Shown piece by piece: positions 39,363 to 48,588 of a DNA stretch of 53,375 nucleotides (positions are counted from its first letter, which is position 1; each line of letters starts with the position of its first letter). The notes under the pieces were generated by a model. It had not been told where the DNA came from and made no database searches. It worked only from the letters and a program-made list of their open reading frames with translations. A program made the position numbers and the translations under genes. Location of the stretch: assembly GCA_011523765.1 (NCBI GenBank), contig WTGA01000143.1, positions 1 through 53,375 of the forward strand. Reading direction: 5' to 3'. Origin of the DNA: Gammaproteobacteria bacterium. GTDB taxonomy: Bacteria > Pseudomonadota > Gammaproteobacteria > Arenicellales > Poriferihabitantaceae.

Positions 39363-40609
39363 TACTCGAACCTCAATGCGTCGGCAGGCTGTACCCGGGA
39401 GGCCCGCCATGCCGGATAGAGGGTCGCCAGGAAACTCATGGCCAGCGCAATGCCGACAATCCGCGAGACATCCGTCCAGCGCATTTCTGCGGGAAAGTCA
39501 CTGATCAGGTAAATGTCGGCAGGAAACAGCTCGGTATTGAAGAAAGATTCAATGGCCGGAACCAGCGTTTCCACATTCAGTGCCGTAATCACGCCCAGAA
39601 TCCCGCCAAGAACAATGCCCACCACCCCGATGACGGTTCCCTGGACCATGAATATTTTCATGACGCTGCCGGGGCTCATTCCCAGGGTTCTCAGGATCGC
39701 CACGTCGGAATGCTTGTCGGTCACGATCATGACCAGCGTTGAGACGATGTTGAATGCGGCCACGGCAACAATCAGCAGCAGCACGATGAACACCACCCGT
39801 TTTTCGATTTCCAGTGCCCGGAAAAAATTGGCGTGCTCCATCGTCCAGTCACGAATCCTGACCCGGCCCCCGATCTCGGCGGCCAGTTCCCGGTGGATAC
39901 GGCGGGCATGGTCCACATTGTCCAGTTTCAACCGTACTCCGCTGACCTTCTCTCCCAGGCCGAGCAGCCTGGCCGCATCCCGGATATGGACCAGGGCAAT
40001 CCCGCTGTCATACTCATACATGTTGATCTCAAACAGGCCGACCACGGTGAAACGCTTCATCCTGGGCAACAGTCCTGCCGGACTGACCTTGCCCTTGGGG
40101 GCCACGACAGTGACTTTTTCGCCCACCGACACCCCCAGCGACCTGGCAAGCCCCCGCCCCAGAACAATCCCGAATGCACCGGGTTGCAACGCTTCGGGGC
40201 TGCCCTGGACGATATGGTCCAGCACCTGTGAAACCTCCCGTTCCTTTTCGGGGTCGATGCCCCGTATCAGCGCCCCCTTGACCTGGGACCGTTTTGTCAG
40301 CATGCCCTGACCGAGAATGAAAGGGGCCCGGGCCTCCACCCCGGGATGGTCCGCCAGCTGGTCCGATACGTCCGCCCAGTTTTCCAGTGCCCCCTCGAAA
40401 CTGCTGATGGTGATATGGGAAACGACAAACAGGATCCGGTCCCTCAGGTCCTTGTGAAACCCGTTCATGATGGACATGACGGTGATCAGCGCCCACACCC
40501 CGAGAACAATCCCGGCCATGGAGGTCAAGGAAATGAACGAAATGAAGTGATTGCGCCGTTTGGCGCGGGTGTAGCGCAACCCGATCATCAATTCGAGCGG
40601 CCGGATCAC
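39362..40609 (-). CDS. Lipoprotein-releasing system permease (LolC/LolE family)
   Basis: A 415-residue inner-membrane protein with four transmembrane helices (one near residues 25–48, three in the last 150) and a large periplasmic domain, starting RYTRAKRRNHFISFISLTSMAGIVLGVWALI as in LolC/E. FYFVLLL-type membrane segments and the EMRWTDVSRIVGIALAMSFLATLYPAWRASR C terminus are typical. Only one permease gene accompanies lolD here, which would fit either a homodimeric LolF-like complex or a second permease elsewhere. Confidence 0.92.
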
Positions 40610-40648
40610 GGGGAGACTGGCTCCGGACTTGCCCGCCCTGGGCCGGGG

Positions 40649-42178
40649 TTACCCGGCATCGTCCTTGGCCGCCTTCGGCGTCCCCGTTCCGTCCCGCAGG
40701 TGCGGGAACAGGACAACATCACGGATCGATACGCTGTCGGTGAGAATCATGACCAGCCGGTCTATTCCAATGCCTTCCCCCGCGGTCGGCGGCATGCCGT
40801 ATTCCAGGGCCAGGATGTAATCGGAATCGTAATGCATGGCCTCGGGGTCGCCGGCTTCCTTTTCCGCCACCTGTGCGCGAAATCTTGCATCTTGGTCTTC
40901 GGGATCATTGAGTTCTGAAAAGCCGTTGGCGATTTCATAGCCTGCCACAAAAAACTCGAACCGGTCGCAGGTTTCCGGCTGTCCGTCGTTCCGCCTGGAC
41001 AGGGGGGAAACCTCCACCGGGTATCCGGTAATGAAGGTGGGATCCACAATCCGGTTCTCGACGGTCTTTTCGAAAATCTCCATCTGCAGCTTGCCGATGC
41101 CGTTCCCCGGTTTCACCTCGATTCCCAGCTCCCGGGCCAGCATTGAGATGTCCTCAAGCCCGGTCAGCCGGGACGGGTCAATTTCCGGATTGAAGTGACT
41201 GATGGACTCCAGCAGCGTCAGGCGGGCAAAGGGCCGGGAGAAATCCAGCTTCTGTCCCTGGTATTCCAGGTATTGCCGGCCGGCAATGGTTTCGCACAAA
41301 CCGCGCATCATCTTCTCGGTGAGGTCCATCAGGTCTTCATAATCCGCATACGCCCAGTAGAACTCAAGCATGGTGAATTCAGGGTTGTGCCGGGTGCTGA
41401 TCCCCTCATTGCGGAAATTGCGGTTGATCTCAAATACCCGCTCGAACCCCCCCACTACCAGGCGCTTCAGGTAGAGCTCCGGCGCAATCCGGAGAAACAA
41501 CTCCCTGTTCAACGTGTTGTGGTGGGTTTTGAACGGGCGTGCCACGGCACCGCCTGGTATCGGATGCATCATCGGTGTCTCCACTTCCAGAAACAACCGG
41601 CGAGTCATGAAATCACGGATATACTGGACAATTCTTGAACGGTCCGCAAACAGGGAACGGGTCCGTTCATTCACGATCAAATCGACATAGCGCTGCCGGT
41701 ACCGCAACTCCACATCCGTCAGCCCGTGAAACTTTTCCGGCAATGGGCGCAATGATTTGGTGAGCAACCGGATCCGGTCCACCTGGACACTCAGTTCCCC
41801 GGTCCGGGTGTGGAAAAGCTCCCCCTGTGCCCCGACGATATCGCCGATATCATATTTCCTGAACTCTTCGTTGTAGACATTTTCCGGCAGGCGGTCGCGC
41901 TGCAGGAAAAGCTGTATCCGTCCGGACATGTCCTGCAGGTGGGCAAAACTGGCCCTGCCCAGGATTCTCCGGCTCACCAGCCGGCCGCATACCTTCACGC
42001 GAATCCCGGCGGCTTTCACGCCATCGTGGTCCTCCGCATATTTTTCCTGCAATTCTCCCGCCAGCGCATCTCTCCTGAAATCGTTGGGAAAGGCAATTCC
42101 CTGTTCACGCAGAGACCGCAATTTCTCACGCCGGTGCCGGACCTGGTCACTTTCTTCGCTCATTTTCGAATTTTTCAT
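40649..42178 (-). CDS. lysS: Lysyl-tRNA synthetase, class II
   Basis: A 509-residue class IIb synthetase. The N-terminal OB-fold anticodon domain ([23 protein letters not shown]) is followed by class II motif 2 ([18 protein letters not shown]) and motif 3 ([15 protein letters not shown]). [14 protein letters not shown] near the start matches E. coli LysS. Candidate starts are GTG 42208, ATG 42178 and ATG 42163; 42178 is used, preceded by AGG. It lies 34 bp downstream of prfB on the same strand, the classical prfB–lysS operon. Confidence 0.95.
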   Translation of the reverse strand: MKNSKMSEESDQVRHRREKLRSLREQGIAFPNDFRRDALAGELQEKYAEDHDGVKAAGIRVKVCGRLVSRRILGRASFAHLQDMSGRIQLFLQRDRLPENVYNEEFRKYDIGDIVGAQGELFHTRTGELSVQVDRIRLLTKSLRPLPEKFHGLTDVELRYRQRYVDLIVNERTRSLFADRSRIVQYIRDFMTRRLFLEVETPMMHPIPGGAVARPFKTHHNTLNRELFLRIAPELYLKRLVVGGFERVFEINRNFRNEGISTRHNPEFTMLEFYWAYADYEDLMDLTEKMMRGLCETIAGRQYLEYQGQKLDFSRPFARLTLLESISHFNPEIDPSRLTGLEDISMLARELGIEVKPGNGIGKLQMEIFEKTVENRIVDPTFITGYPVEVSPLSRRNDGQPETCDRFEFFVAGYEIANGFSELNDPEDQDARFRAQVAEKEAGDPEAMHYDSDYILALEYGMPPTAGEGIGIDRLVMILTDSVSIRDVVLFPHLRDGTGTPKAAKDDAG

Positions 42179-42212
42179 TGACCTGTTTTCAGGTTCGCCT
42201 GTATCCACTGGT

Positions 42213-43311
42213 CTACAGCCCTGCCTTCAGGCTCGCTTCTATGAACTGGTTGATGGATCCGTCCAGGACCGCCTGGGTATTCCCGGTCTCCACCCCTGTC
42301 CGCAAATCCTTGATCCTGGACTGGTCGAGGACATAGGACCGGATCTGGCTTCCCCAGCCAATGTCGGATTTCCCTTCCTCCTCGATTTGCCGCTCTTCCC
42401 GCCGTTTCTGCATTTCCGCTTCATACAGCCTGGCCTTGAGCATGGACATCGCTTCATCCCGGTTCCTGTGCTGGGAACGGTCATTCTGGCACTGTACCAC
42501 GATTCCGCTTGGATGATGGGTGATCCGCACCGCAGAATCGGTTTTGTTGACATGTTGCCCGCCGGCACCACTCGCCCGATAGGTGTCGATACGAAGGTCT
42601 GCGGAGTGGACGGTGATTTCGAAACTGTCATCAATTTCAGGATAGGCAAATACCGAGGCAAACGAAGTATGCCGGCGGTTCCCGGAGTCAAAAGGGCTTT
42701 TTCTGACCAGCCGATGGACTCCTGTCTCGGTTCGCAAGAACCCGTATGCATACTCTCCGGACACTTTCAGCGTCGCACTCTTGATCCCGGCCACATCGCC
42801 CGGAGACCGGTCTATCAGGTCGAACCGGTAGGCCTGATCTTCCGCCCACCGTGTGTACATCCTCAACAACATCTCAGCCCAGTCCTGGGCTTCCGTCCCG
42901 CCCGAACCGGACTGGATATCAATGAAGGCATTGTTGATATCCGCTTCCCCCCGGAACATTCTTCTGAATTCCATTTGATCCAGTCTGCCCTCGATGGATA
43001 CAACCTCCCGGGCCATCTCTTCCAGTGTATCGGCATCGTCTTCCATCCACGCCAGTTCCAGCAGCTCACCCGCTTCGGTAGCCTGCTCCCCCAGCCGGTC
43101 CAGTCCTGCGACCGTCTTCTCCAGGTCCGCCCGTTCCCGGCCCAGTTGCTGTGCCTGCTCCGGGTTGTTCCAGATGGCCGGGTTTTCCAGTATTAAATCA
43201 ACTTCTTCCAGGCGTTCCTTCTTGCCTGTGTAGTCAAAGATACCCCCTTAGTGCCTCGATACGCACGACTGATCTGGACAGTGATTCTCTTAATTCGTTG
43301 GGGTTTGGCAT
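42213..43311 (-). CDS. prfB: Peptide chain release factor 2, expressed by programmed +1 frameshift
   Basis: A 365-residue release factor recognising UGA and UAA. The first 25 codons run from ATG at 43311 ([10 protein letters not shown]) to CTT at 43237, where an in-frame TGA (43236–43234) stops the frame; skipping one T continues GAC from 43235 to the stop at 42213. The catalytic GGQ occurs in [19 protein letters not shown], and the SPF-type recognition segment is in [14 protein letters not shown]. Join both segments for the real product; treating the second alone yields a truncated protein. lysS follows. Confidence 0.95.
43233..43248 (-). promoter_or_regulatory. prfB programmed frameshift site
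   Basis: On the minus strand the sequence is AGGGGGTATCTTTGAC: an internal Shine–Dalgarno-like AGGGGG, three bases, the slippery CTT and a TGA stop followed by C, the same arrangement as in E. coli prfB. It makes RF2 synthesis autoregulated: slow termination at UGA when RF2 is scarce allows the +1 shift. Confidence 0.95.
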
Positions 43312-43554
43312 TTTCGGTTCGATACTTTTTTTGACCCGGCGAGAATACCCCATCTGTGCCTGGATTGACATAGGCCATACGCCATCCGGCCGGAATAATG
43401 TTCCCGGCACAACCGGCCCGGTTGCCGCTTGCCATGGGATATTCCCGGTGCCGTCCGGCTTGAAATCCATGCGGCATTCCCCGGCACGCGCCTGGCGCAA
43501 AACCCTCCAAAACAATTGACATGGCGCCCTGCAATCGGTACATTGCCCCCCTTT

Positions 43555-43641
43555 GCCGAGGTGGCGGAATTGGTAGACGCGCTAGCTTCAGGTGCTAGTG
43601 GGCGAAAGCCCGTGAAGGTTCAAGTCCTTTCCTCGGTACCA
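43555..43641 (+). tRNA. tRNA-Leu(CAG)
   Basis: An 87-nt class II tRNA. The acceptor GCCGAGG pairs with CCTCGGT (one G·U), D-arm contains GGTAGAC, anticodon loop TTCAGGT carries CAG between CTAGC and GCTAG arms, followed by the long variable arm TGGGCGAAAGCCCG, T-arm GGTTCAAGTCC and an encoded 3' CCA at 43639–43641. It reads CUG leucine codons and lies between prfB (divergent) and the exonuclease I gene. Confidence 0.97.
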
Positions 43642-43737
43642 CTGTCACCTCCGGCTCATGATCCCGGGGTGCGGTCCGGGCGGACCTTTCGCGGGCTTCC
43701 CGGGTTTGCGGCGTGCACAACATCCTTCCCCCTCCCG

Positions 43738-45174
43738 CTAGTCCACGGATGAAACCCTCTTTCCCCATGATTCCAGGGCATCCAGAATACGCTGGTCCCC
43801 GGCATGCCCTGCGCGCTCGGTACGCAACCGGGCAATCTGCCCGTAGTACTCGGCCAGGGTAATGCTGCCGCCGCCGTCGGCCTCCCGGAGCCGATGGTCC
43901 CGGAACACCTCCCACCGTTGCCGGTCCTTTGCGGACAGGGTCTCCGGCCAGTGCCGGGCACGATAACGGAACAGCAGTTCGGGCAACCGCTGGTCGCGAA
44001 AATTGAAAGACGCCTCCCTGAGATCCTGCCCGGATGCATTGCGTACCCGGGCCTGCAACGAACGGTCCGCATCGCTCGGGAACCCCTCATACAGCATCAG
44101 TTCCACATCCGTGGCGGGACTGAACTCCTTCCTCGAGTAGGCCCGGGCCACCCGTTGGCTGAATTCCCGGTTCATCCTCAATTGCTCCCAGTGACGGTCA
44201 CAGGCATCCAGGTCGATTCCGATCCGCTCAATGGCCGATTCATCGAGCGTGTTTCGGGGCGCAAGGGCCGGGCACTTGTTGATCTTCACGGACCGGACCG
44301 GCAGCCGCTCCGCGTCTTCGGGCAGGTCCCCTTTCCGGGCAAACAGGCGACCATGCAGGCTCTCTTCGTCCAGGTCCAGGAAAGGACGCGGATCCTGGCG
44401 CAGGTCGTAAACCAGCACACCGTTGCCATTGCCCGGCTCCGCAAGCAGCGGCATCACCAGGGTAGTGCAGCCGGTCTCCGGCCGGTACGCCCGTGCAGTA
44501 TGCAGCACCGGCCTCTGCGTGACCAGGTCCAGCTGCCCAGCCGCCCTTTTCTTGTTGCGGAGCCGAAACAGCCACTCGTACAGGCGCGGCTGCCGATCGC
44601 GAACCAGGCGCGCCAACTCAATGGTGGCCCGGACATCGGACAGGGCATCGTGGGCGGATTCATGGGCCAGGCCATTGGCCATGGCCAGATCCTGGAGCCG
44701 GAAACTGGGCCGGCCGTCATCGTGCCTGGGCCAGGTGATTCCTTCCGGCCGCAGGGCACCGGCCATGCGCAGGAGATCGATGATATCCCAGCGGGAATTG
44801 CCCCGTCTCCATTCCCGGGCGTAGGGGTCGTGGAAATTCCGGTAGAGGGTATGGCGAGTCACCTCATCGTCAAATTGCAGGGTGTTGTACCCGACACCGC
44901 AGGTTCCCGGGTGCGCCATTTCAGCGTGGATGCGGGCGATGAATTCCGGTTCCGGCACCCCCTGCCGGTCCGCCTGCTGCGGGGTAATCCCGGTAAGCAG
45001 GCAGGCTTCCGGATCGGGGAGCATGTCCAGCGTCGGCCGGCAGTACAGCACCAGCGGTTCTGCGGTTTCATTGAGTGCCTCATCCGTGCGCAGCCCGGCA
45101 AACTGCACGGGACGGTCACGCCGGGGGTCGAGACCCGAAGTCTCGTAGTCGTGCCAGAATAAAGTGGTGGGCAT
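43738..45174 (-). CDS. sbcB: Exodeoxyribonuclease I
   Basis: A 478-residue 3'-5' single-strand DNA exonuclease. DEDDh residues are visible: WHDYETSGLDPRRDRPVQFA (D, E), GYNTLQFDDEVTRH and ESAHDALSDVRATIELARLV (H, D). RHDDGRPSFRLQDL and a C-terminal helical domain match the ExoI family; the length matches E. coli (475). It begins 6 bp after the stop of the AddA-like gene, making a recombination/repair operon. Confidence 0.93.
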   Translation of the reverse strand: MPTTLFWHDYETSGLDPRRDRPVQFAGLRTDEALNETAEPLVLYCRPTLDMLPDPEACLLTGITPQQADRQGVPEPEFIARIHAEMAHPGTCGVGYNTLQFDDEVTRHTLYRNFHDPYAREWRRGNSRWDIIDLLRMAGALRPEGITWPRHDDGRPSFRLQDLAMANGLAHESAHDALSDVRATIELARLVRDRQPRLYEWLFRLRNKKRAAGQLDLVTQRPVLHTARAYRPETGCTTLVMPLLAEPGNGNGVLVYDLRQDPRPFLDLDEESLHGRLFARKGDLPEDAERLPVRSVKINKCPALAPRNTLDESAIERIGIDLDACDRHWEQLRMNREFSQRVARAYSRKEFSPATDVELMLYEGFPSDADRSLQARVRNASGQDLREASFNFRDQRLPELLFRYRARHWPETLSAKDRQRWEVFRDHRLREADGGGSITLAEYYGQIARLRTERAGHAGDQRILDALESWGKRVSSVD

Positions 45175-45180
45175 CGGTTT

Positions 45181-48100
45181 CTATACGGGTTTGCCCGGGA
45201 TATAGGGCCATTCCCGCCATCCCTGCAGAAGGGGGAAATACAGGCCCAGGCGAATGGGTCTTGCGTCCATTTTGCTCATTATACCGGCATAACGGTCCAG
45301 GTCCGGCCGGTAGCGGTCCTGCTCCTGGTCCAGGAACCTCTCCACACCCCCCCCGGTGTGGGACCCGGTCTTGTAGTCGATGATCCAGCGCGTTCCCTGT
45401 CCGTCCACGAATGTCCGGTCAATAATCCTGTGTTCCACGCGGCCGTCCCGGTTCCAGCTCAAGGCCAGCTCACACCTCGCTTCCGCATGCTGGCTGCTCA
45501 GGATCCACTGGCCGCGTTCATCGCCCAATGCCCTCTCCAGGGCGGTGGAGATGGTTTCAATCGCCGTCTCGAGACGGTTCTGCGGAACTCCCAGACGGGC
45601 CAGCATTTTACGGCCCACCTGCCCGTAGCGGAACAAATCGCCGGGCGTTATCCGCTCCCCGCCGACCGCCCCCATGTGCTGAAGGAGCCGGTGCACCACC
45701 GTTCCGACGAGCCGGGCGGTTTCTCCGGCCCATTCAAATTTTATCGGCTCTTCCTCGGATTCCTGCACGCTCGATTCCGCAACCTGAACGGACTGCGGAG
45801 GAGCCGGGAGTTCCCAGTCCGGTACCAGGCGGGTCCGTGCCACCGTACGGGTCTCGGGCTCAACCGCGGTTTCCGGCAACGGGATTTCAGCCAGGCTGGC
45901 CGCAAAGTGATCCTTCAGTACCGGCCACAAACGGGACAGGAGCGCCCCGGCACGGGGCTCTTTCAGTTCATGTCCCTGGTCCGCTTTCCTTACTTCGACA
46001 TGTCCCAGGAGTTCCAGGCGCTGCCTGGCCCGGGTAGCGGCGACATACAGCAGCCGGCTGTCTTCGAAAAGGCCTTTCTCCTGTTCCAGGCGACGCAGGT
46101 AAGCCGCGATCCGGTTCGGGTTCTCACCCTCCCGGCGGATGGGAGCCAGAAGAAGGTCACGACGGTTCACCGCCCCGCCCCGTTCCAGCCACTGCAGCAA
46201 CTTCTCCTCATTGTGCCGCGTTTCGCGGCCCAGTCCGGGGACAATCACGGTATCGAACTCCAGCCCTTTTGCCCGGTGCACCGTCATCAGCTGGAGGGAA
46301 GCGTCCGCCGCCAGGTCCGGCAGGGCGAACAGCTGCTCCACCTGGTGATTGAGATCGTGGATATCCGGGACCTCCCCGGCACTGCCGAGTCGTTCGAGCA
46401 ACTGGAAGTAGACCTCTGCGTCTTCGAGGCCGGTTTCGTCCGTTACACAGGCGGGGCCCCCGAGCACCATCCACACCCCTTCCACGAGGGAGCGCAGGGA
46501 CCCCCGAGACTGCTCCGACAGTGCCCGGTCCAGCACGGGCAACACCCGGTCCAGGCGGCTCCGGCCATCCTGGCCCAGCCGTTCCATGCGCACCGGCTGA
46601 TGGAGCAAATCGATCACCGGGGTGCTGGAATCCTCTCCTGCAAGGACATGCAGGTCTTCGAGCGTCAACCCGCAATACGGAGCACGGAGAACGGCCAGCC
46701 ATGCGATGCGGTCCCCGAGATGGCTCAACGCCCGGGTCAGTGCCAGCAGGTCCTGGACAACCGGCCGATGCGCCAGGGAATCGATTTCCACCGCCTGGAA
46801 ACGGAGTCCGGCCTTCTGGAGCTGCTCCACGGTCCGCACCAGATGGCTCCGGCTCCGGACCAGGATCGCCGTGGTCCCCTGCGGATGCGCTGCTTTGGCC
46901 TGCCGGACGATGGCCACCACCTGGTGCGCTTCCGCGAGGTCATCACGCTTTGCAGGCGGACAGACGAACGAGGGATGGACCACTACGGCCTCCCCCTCCA
47001 GTTTGGGATGGACGGCCGTTGACGGGGCATAGGACACGGCACCCCTGGAGATGTTGTCCTGTGCGGGAAGGATGTCCCGGAAGTGCTGATTGATCCAGTC
47101 AACGATTCCCTGCTGGGAGCGGAAATTGACCTCCAGGCAGAGAAATTCAAGGGGCAGATGGCCGATCCCGTGCTCTCTTGCAACGAGAAACAGTCCCACT
47201 TCCGCTTCCCGGAAACGGTAAATGGACTGCATGGGATCTCCAACCAGGAACAGGGTATGCCCATCCCCCGCCTGCCAGCCGGCCGTCAGTCCCTTGAGCA
47301 GTTCGTACTGGCTGAACGAGGTATCCTGGAATTCGTCAATCAGCAAATGCCGGATCCGGTAATCCAGCGCCAGTGCAAGGTCCGTGGGCTCTTCTGGGTC
47401 CCCCAAAGCCCGGATGGCGGCCCGGGTCAGGGCCGGGAAATCCGCCTGCCCCGTTTCGCTGAACACGAGATCCAGGTGCGCGGCGGCAACCCGCAACGTC
47501 TCCACCAGAGCCTCCAGGGTCTTCCATTCCTCCTCCGTGTACCGATGCGGCGGCAACCTGCATGCGTCATGCAGCTGCTGACGAAATTCCTCTTCCTCTT
47601 TCAGGGATTCCAGCAGGGCCAGCATTCTATCCTTCATCTGGGTGCGGAGGCCTTTTCCGGCCGGAAACCCGATATTCCTGGTCAGGCTTTTCCGCCAGTT
47701 CCCTTCGTTGGTCAGCATCAGCACGGCAAGCCCTTTCCACTGGCAAAAATCCGACCGCTGCCTGCCGGGAAGCCCGGTCAGGTCCCACAAGGCGGCAATC
47801 GGCGAGCCCCGGTCTTCCACGTTTCCCCCCGCGTACCGGGCCAGCTCAATCAATTCCGGCTTGCAGCCTTCCGGCACCTGTTCTTTCAATGGACCCAGTG
47901 CTTCGGCAATCACCCGGCCCAGGGCCTCTTCCAGGCGGGCCCGTTGCGGCCCGGCCTGGTCCGGACCGATGATGTGCCGCAACCACTGCTCGCGCCGGGC
48001 AAGCATGTCCACGACCAGGCCCTGCAGCCTGTCCAGCCGATTGTCCAGGTGCTCGACCAGATAGGCGATGGAATCCGACCATGCGGCCCCCGATTCCAGT

Positions 48101-48588
48101 TCGGCGATCGTATTGCGGGCCGCCTCGCGATAAACGGGTCCGGCGTCTTCGGCAATGGCGGGGACCGAGCCACACCGGGAGAGGACGGGCATCTGCCGCA
48201 CCAATGCCGTACACAGGGAATCGATCGTCTGGATGCGCAGACGCGACGGGTTGTCAAGCAGCTGCCATCCCAGGGCCCCGTCGCGCTCCAATGCGTCCCG
48301 GGCGAGTTCCCGGGTCCGCTTCTCATGGTCCGTTTCCGGCAGCGGACCCTCCCTTGCGCCGACCAGGGCGTCCAGGATCCGCTGGCGCATCTCACCGGCC
48401 GCCTTGCGGGTAAAGGTCACTGCAACGATCTCCTCCGGGGTCCTGGCCCCGGCCAGAAGCACCAGGAAACGCTGGATCAGCAACCCCGTCTTTCCCGACC
48501 CTGCGGGCGCCTGCACAATGAACGATTCCGAGGGGTCCAGCGCCCGCGAACGGGCGGCCCGGTCGGATATGCTGTCCGGCCCATTCAT
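45181..48588 (-). CDS. AddA-like UvrD-type helicase/nuclease
   Basis: A 1135-residue superfamily 1 DNA helicase. Walker A APAGSGKTGLL is at residues 27–37, followed by TFTRKAAGEMRQRI; motif II is LLIDEFQDTSFSQYELL and a late RAKGLEFDTVIVPGLGRE carries motif V. A C-terminal PD-(D/E)XK nuclease contains RWIIDYKTG. It pairs with the next upstream gene to form an AddAB/RexAB-like double-strand break resection enzyme. ATG at 48588 overlaps the upstream gene stop by 4 bp; the frame to 48903 lies inside that gene. It resembles the pairs annotated as exonuclease V subunits in other Gammaproteobacteria. Confidence 0.92.
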   Translation of the reverse strand: MNGPDSISDRAARSRALDPSESFIVQAPAGSGKTGLLIQRFLVLLAGARTPEEIVAVTFTRKAAGEMRQRILDALVGAREGPLPETDHEKRTRELARDALERDGALGWQLLDNPSRLRIQTIDSLCTALVRQMPVLSRCGSVPAIAEDAGPVYREAARNTIAELESGAAWSDSIAYLVEHLDNRLDRLQGLVVDMLARREQWLRHIIGPDQAGPQRARLEEALGRVIAEALGPLKEQVPEGCKPELIELARYAGGNVEDRGSPIAALWDLTGLPGRQRSDFCQWKGLAVLMLTNEGNWRKSLTRNIGFPAGKGLRTQMKDRMLALLESLKEEEEFRQQLHDACRLPPHRYTEEEWKTLEALVETLRVAAAHLDLVFSETGQADFPALTRAAIRALGDPEEPTDLALALDYRIRHLLIDEFQDTSFSQYELLKGLTAGWQAGDGHTLFLVGDPMQSIYRFREAEVGLFLVAREHGIGHLPLEFLCLEVNFRSQQGIVDWINQHFRDILPAQDNISRGAVSYAPSTAVHPKLEGEAVVVHPSFVCPPAKRDDLAEAHQVVAIVRQAKAAHPQGTTAILVRSRSHLVRTVEQLQKAGLRFQAVEIDSLAHRPVVQDLLALTRALSHLGDRIAWLAVLRAPYCGLTLEDLHVLAGEDSSTPVIDLLHQPVRMERLGQDGRSRLDRVLPVLDRALSEQSRGSLRSLVEGVWMVLGGPACVTDETGLEDAEVYFQLLERLGSAGEVPDIHDLNHQVEQLFALPDLAADASLQLMTVHRAKGLEFDTVIVPGLGRETRHNEEKLLQWLERGGAVNRRDLLLAPIRREGENPNRIAAYLRRLEQEKGLFEDSRLLYVAATRARQRLELLGHVEVRKADQGHELKEPRAGALLSRLWPVLKDHFAASLAEIPLPETAVEPETRTVARTRLVPDWELPAPPQSVQVAESSVQESEEEPIKFEWAGETARLVGTVVHRLLQHMGAVGGERITPGDLFRYGQVGRKMLARLGVPQNRLETAIETISTALERALGDERGQWILSSQHAEARCELALSWNRDGRVEHRIIDRTFVDGQGTRWIIDYKTGSHTGGGVERFLDQEQDRYRPDLDRYAGIMSKMDARPIRLGLYFPLLQGWREWPYIPGKPV

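Noticed and set aside
42213-43046. RF2 as a truncated 277-residue gene (pseudogene)
   Set aside because: Upstream sequence contains the in-frame N-terminal part and a perfect programmed frameshift site, so the gene is intact.
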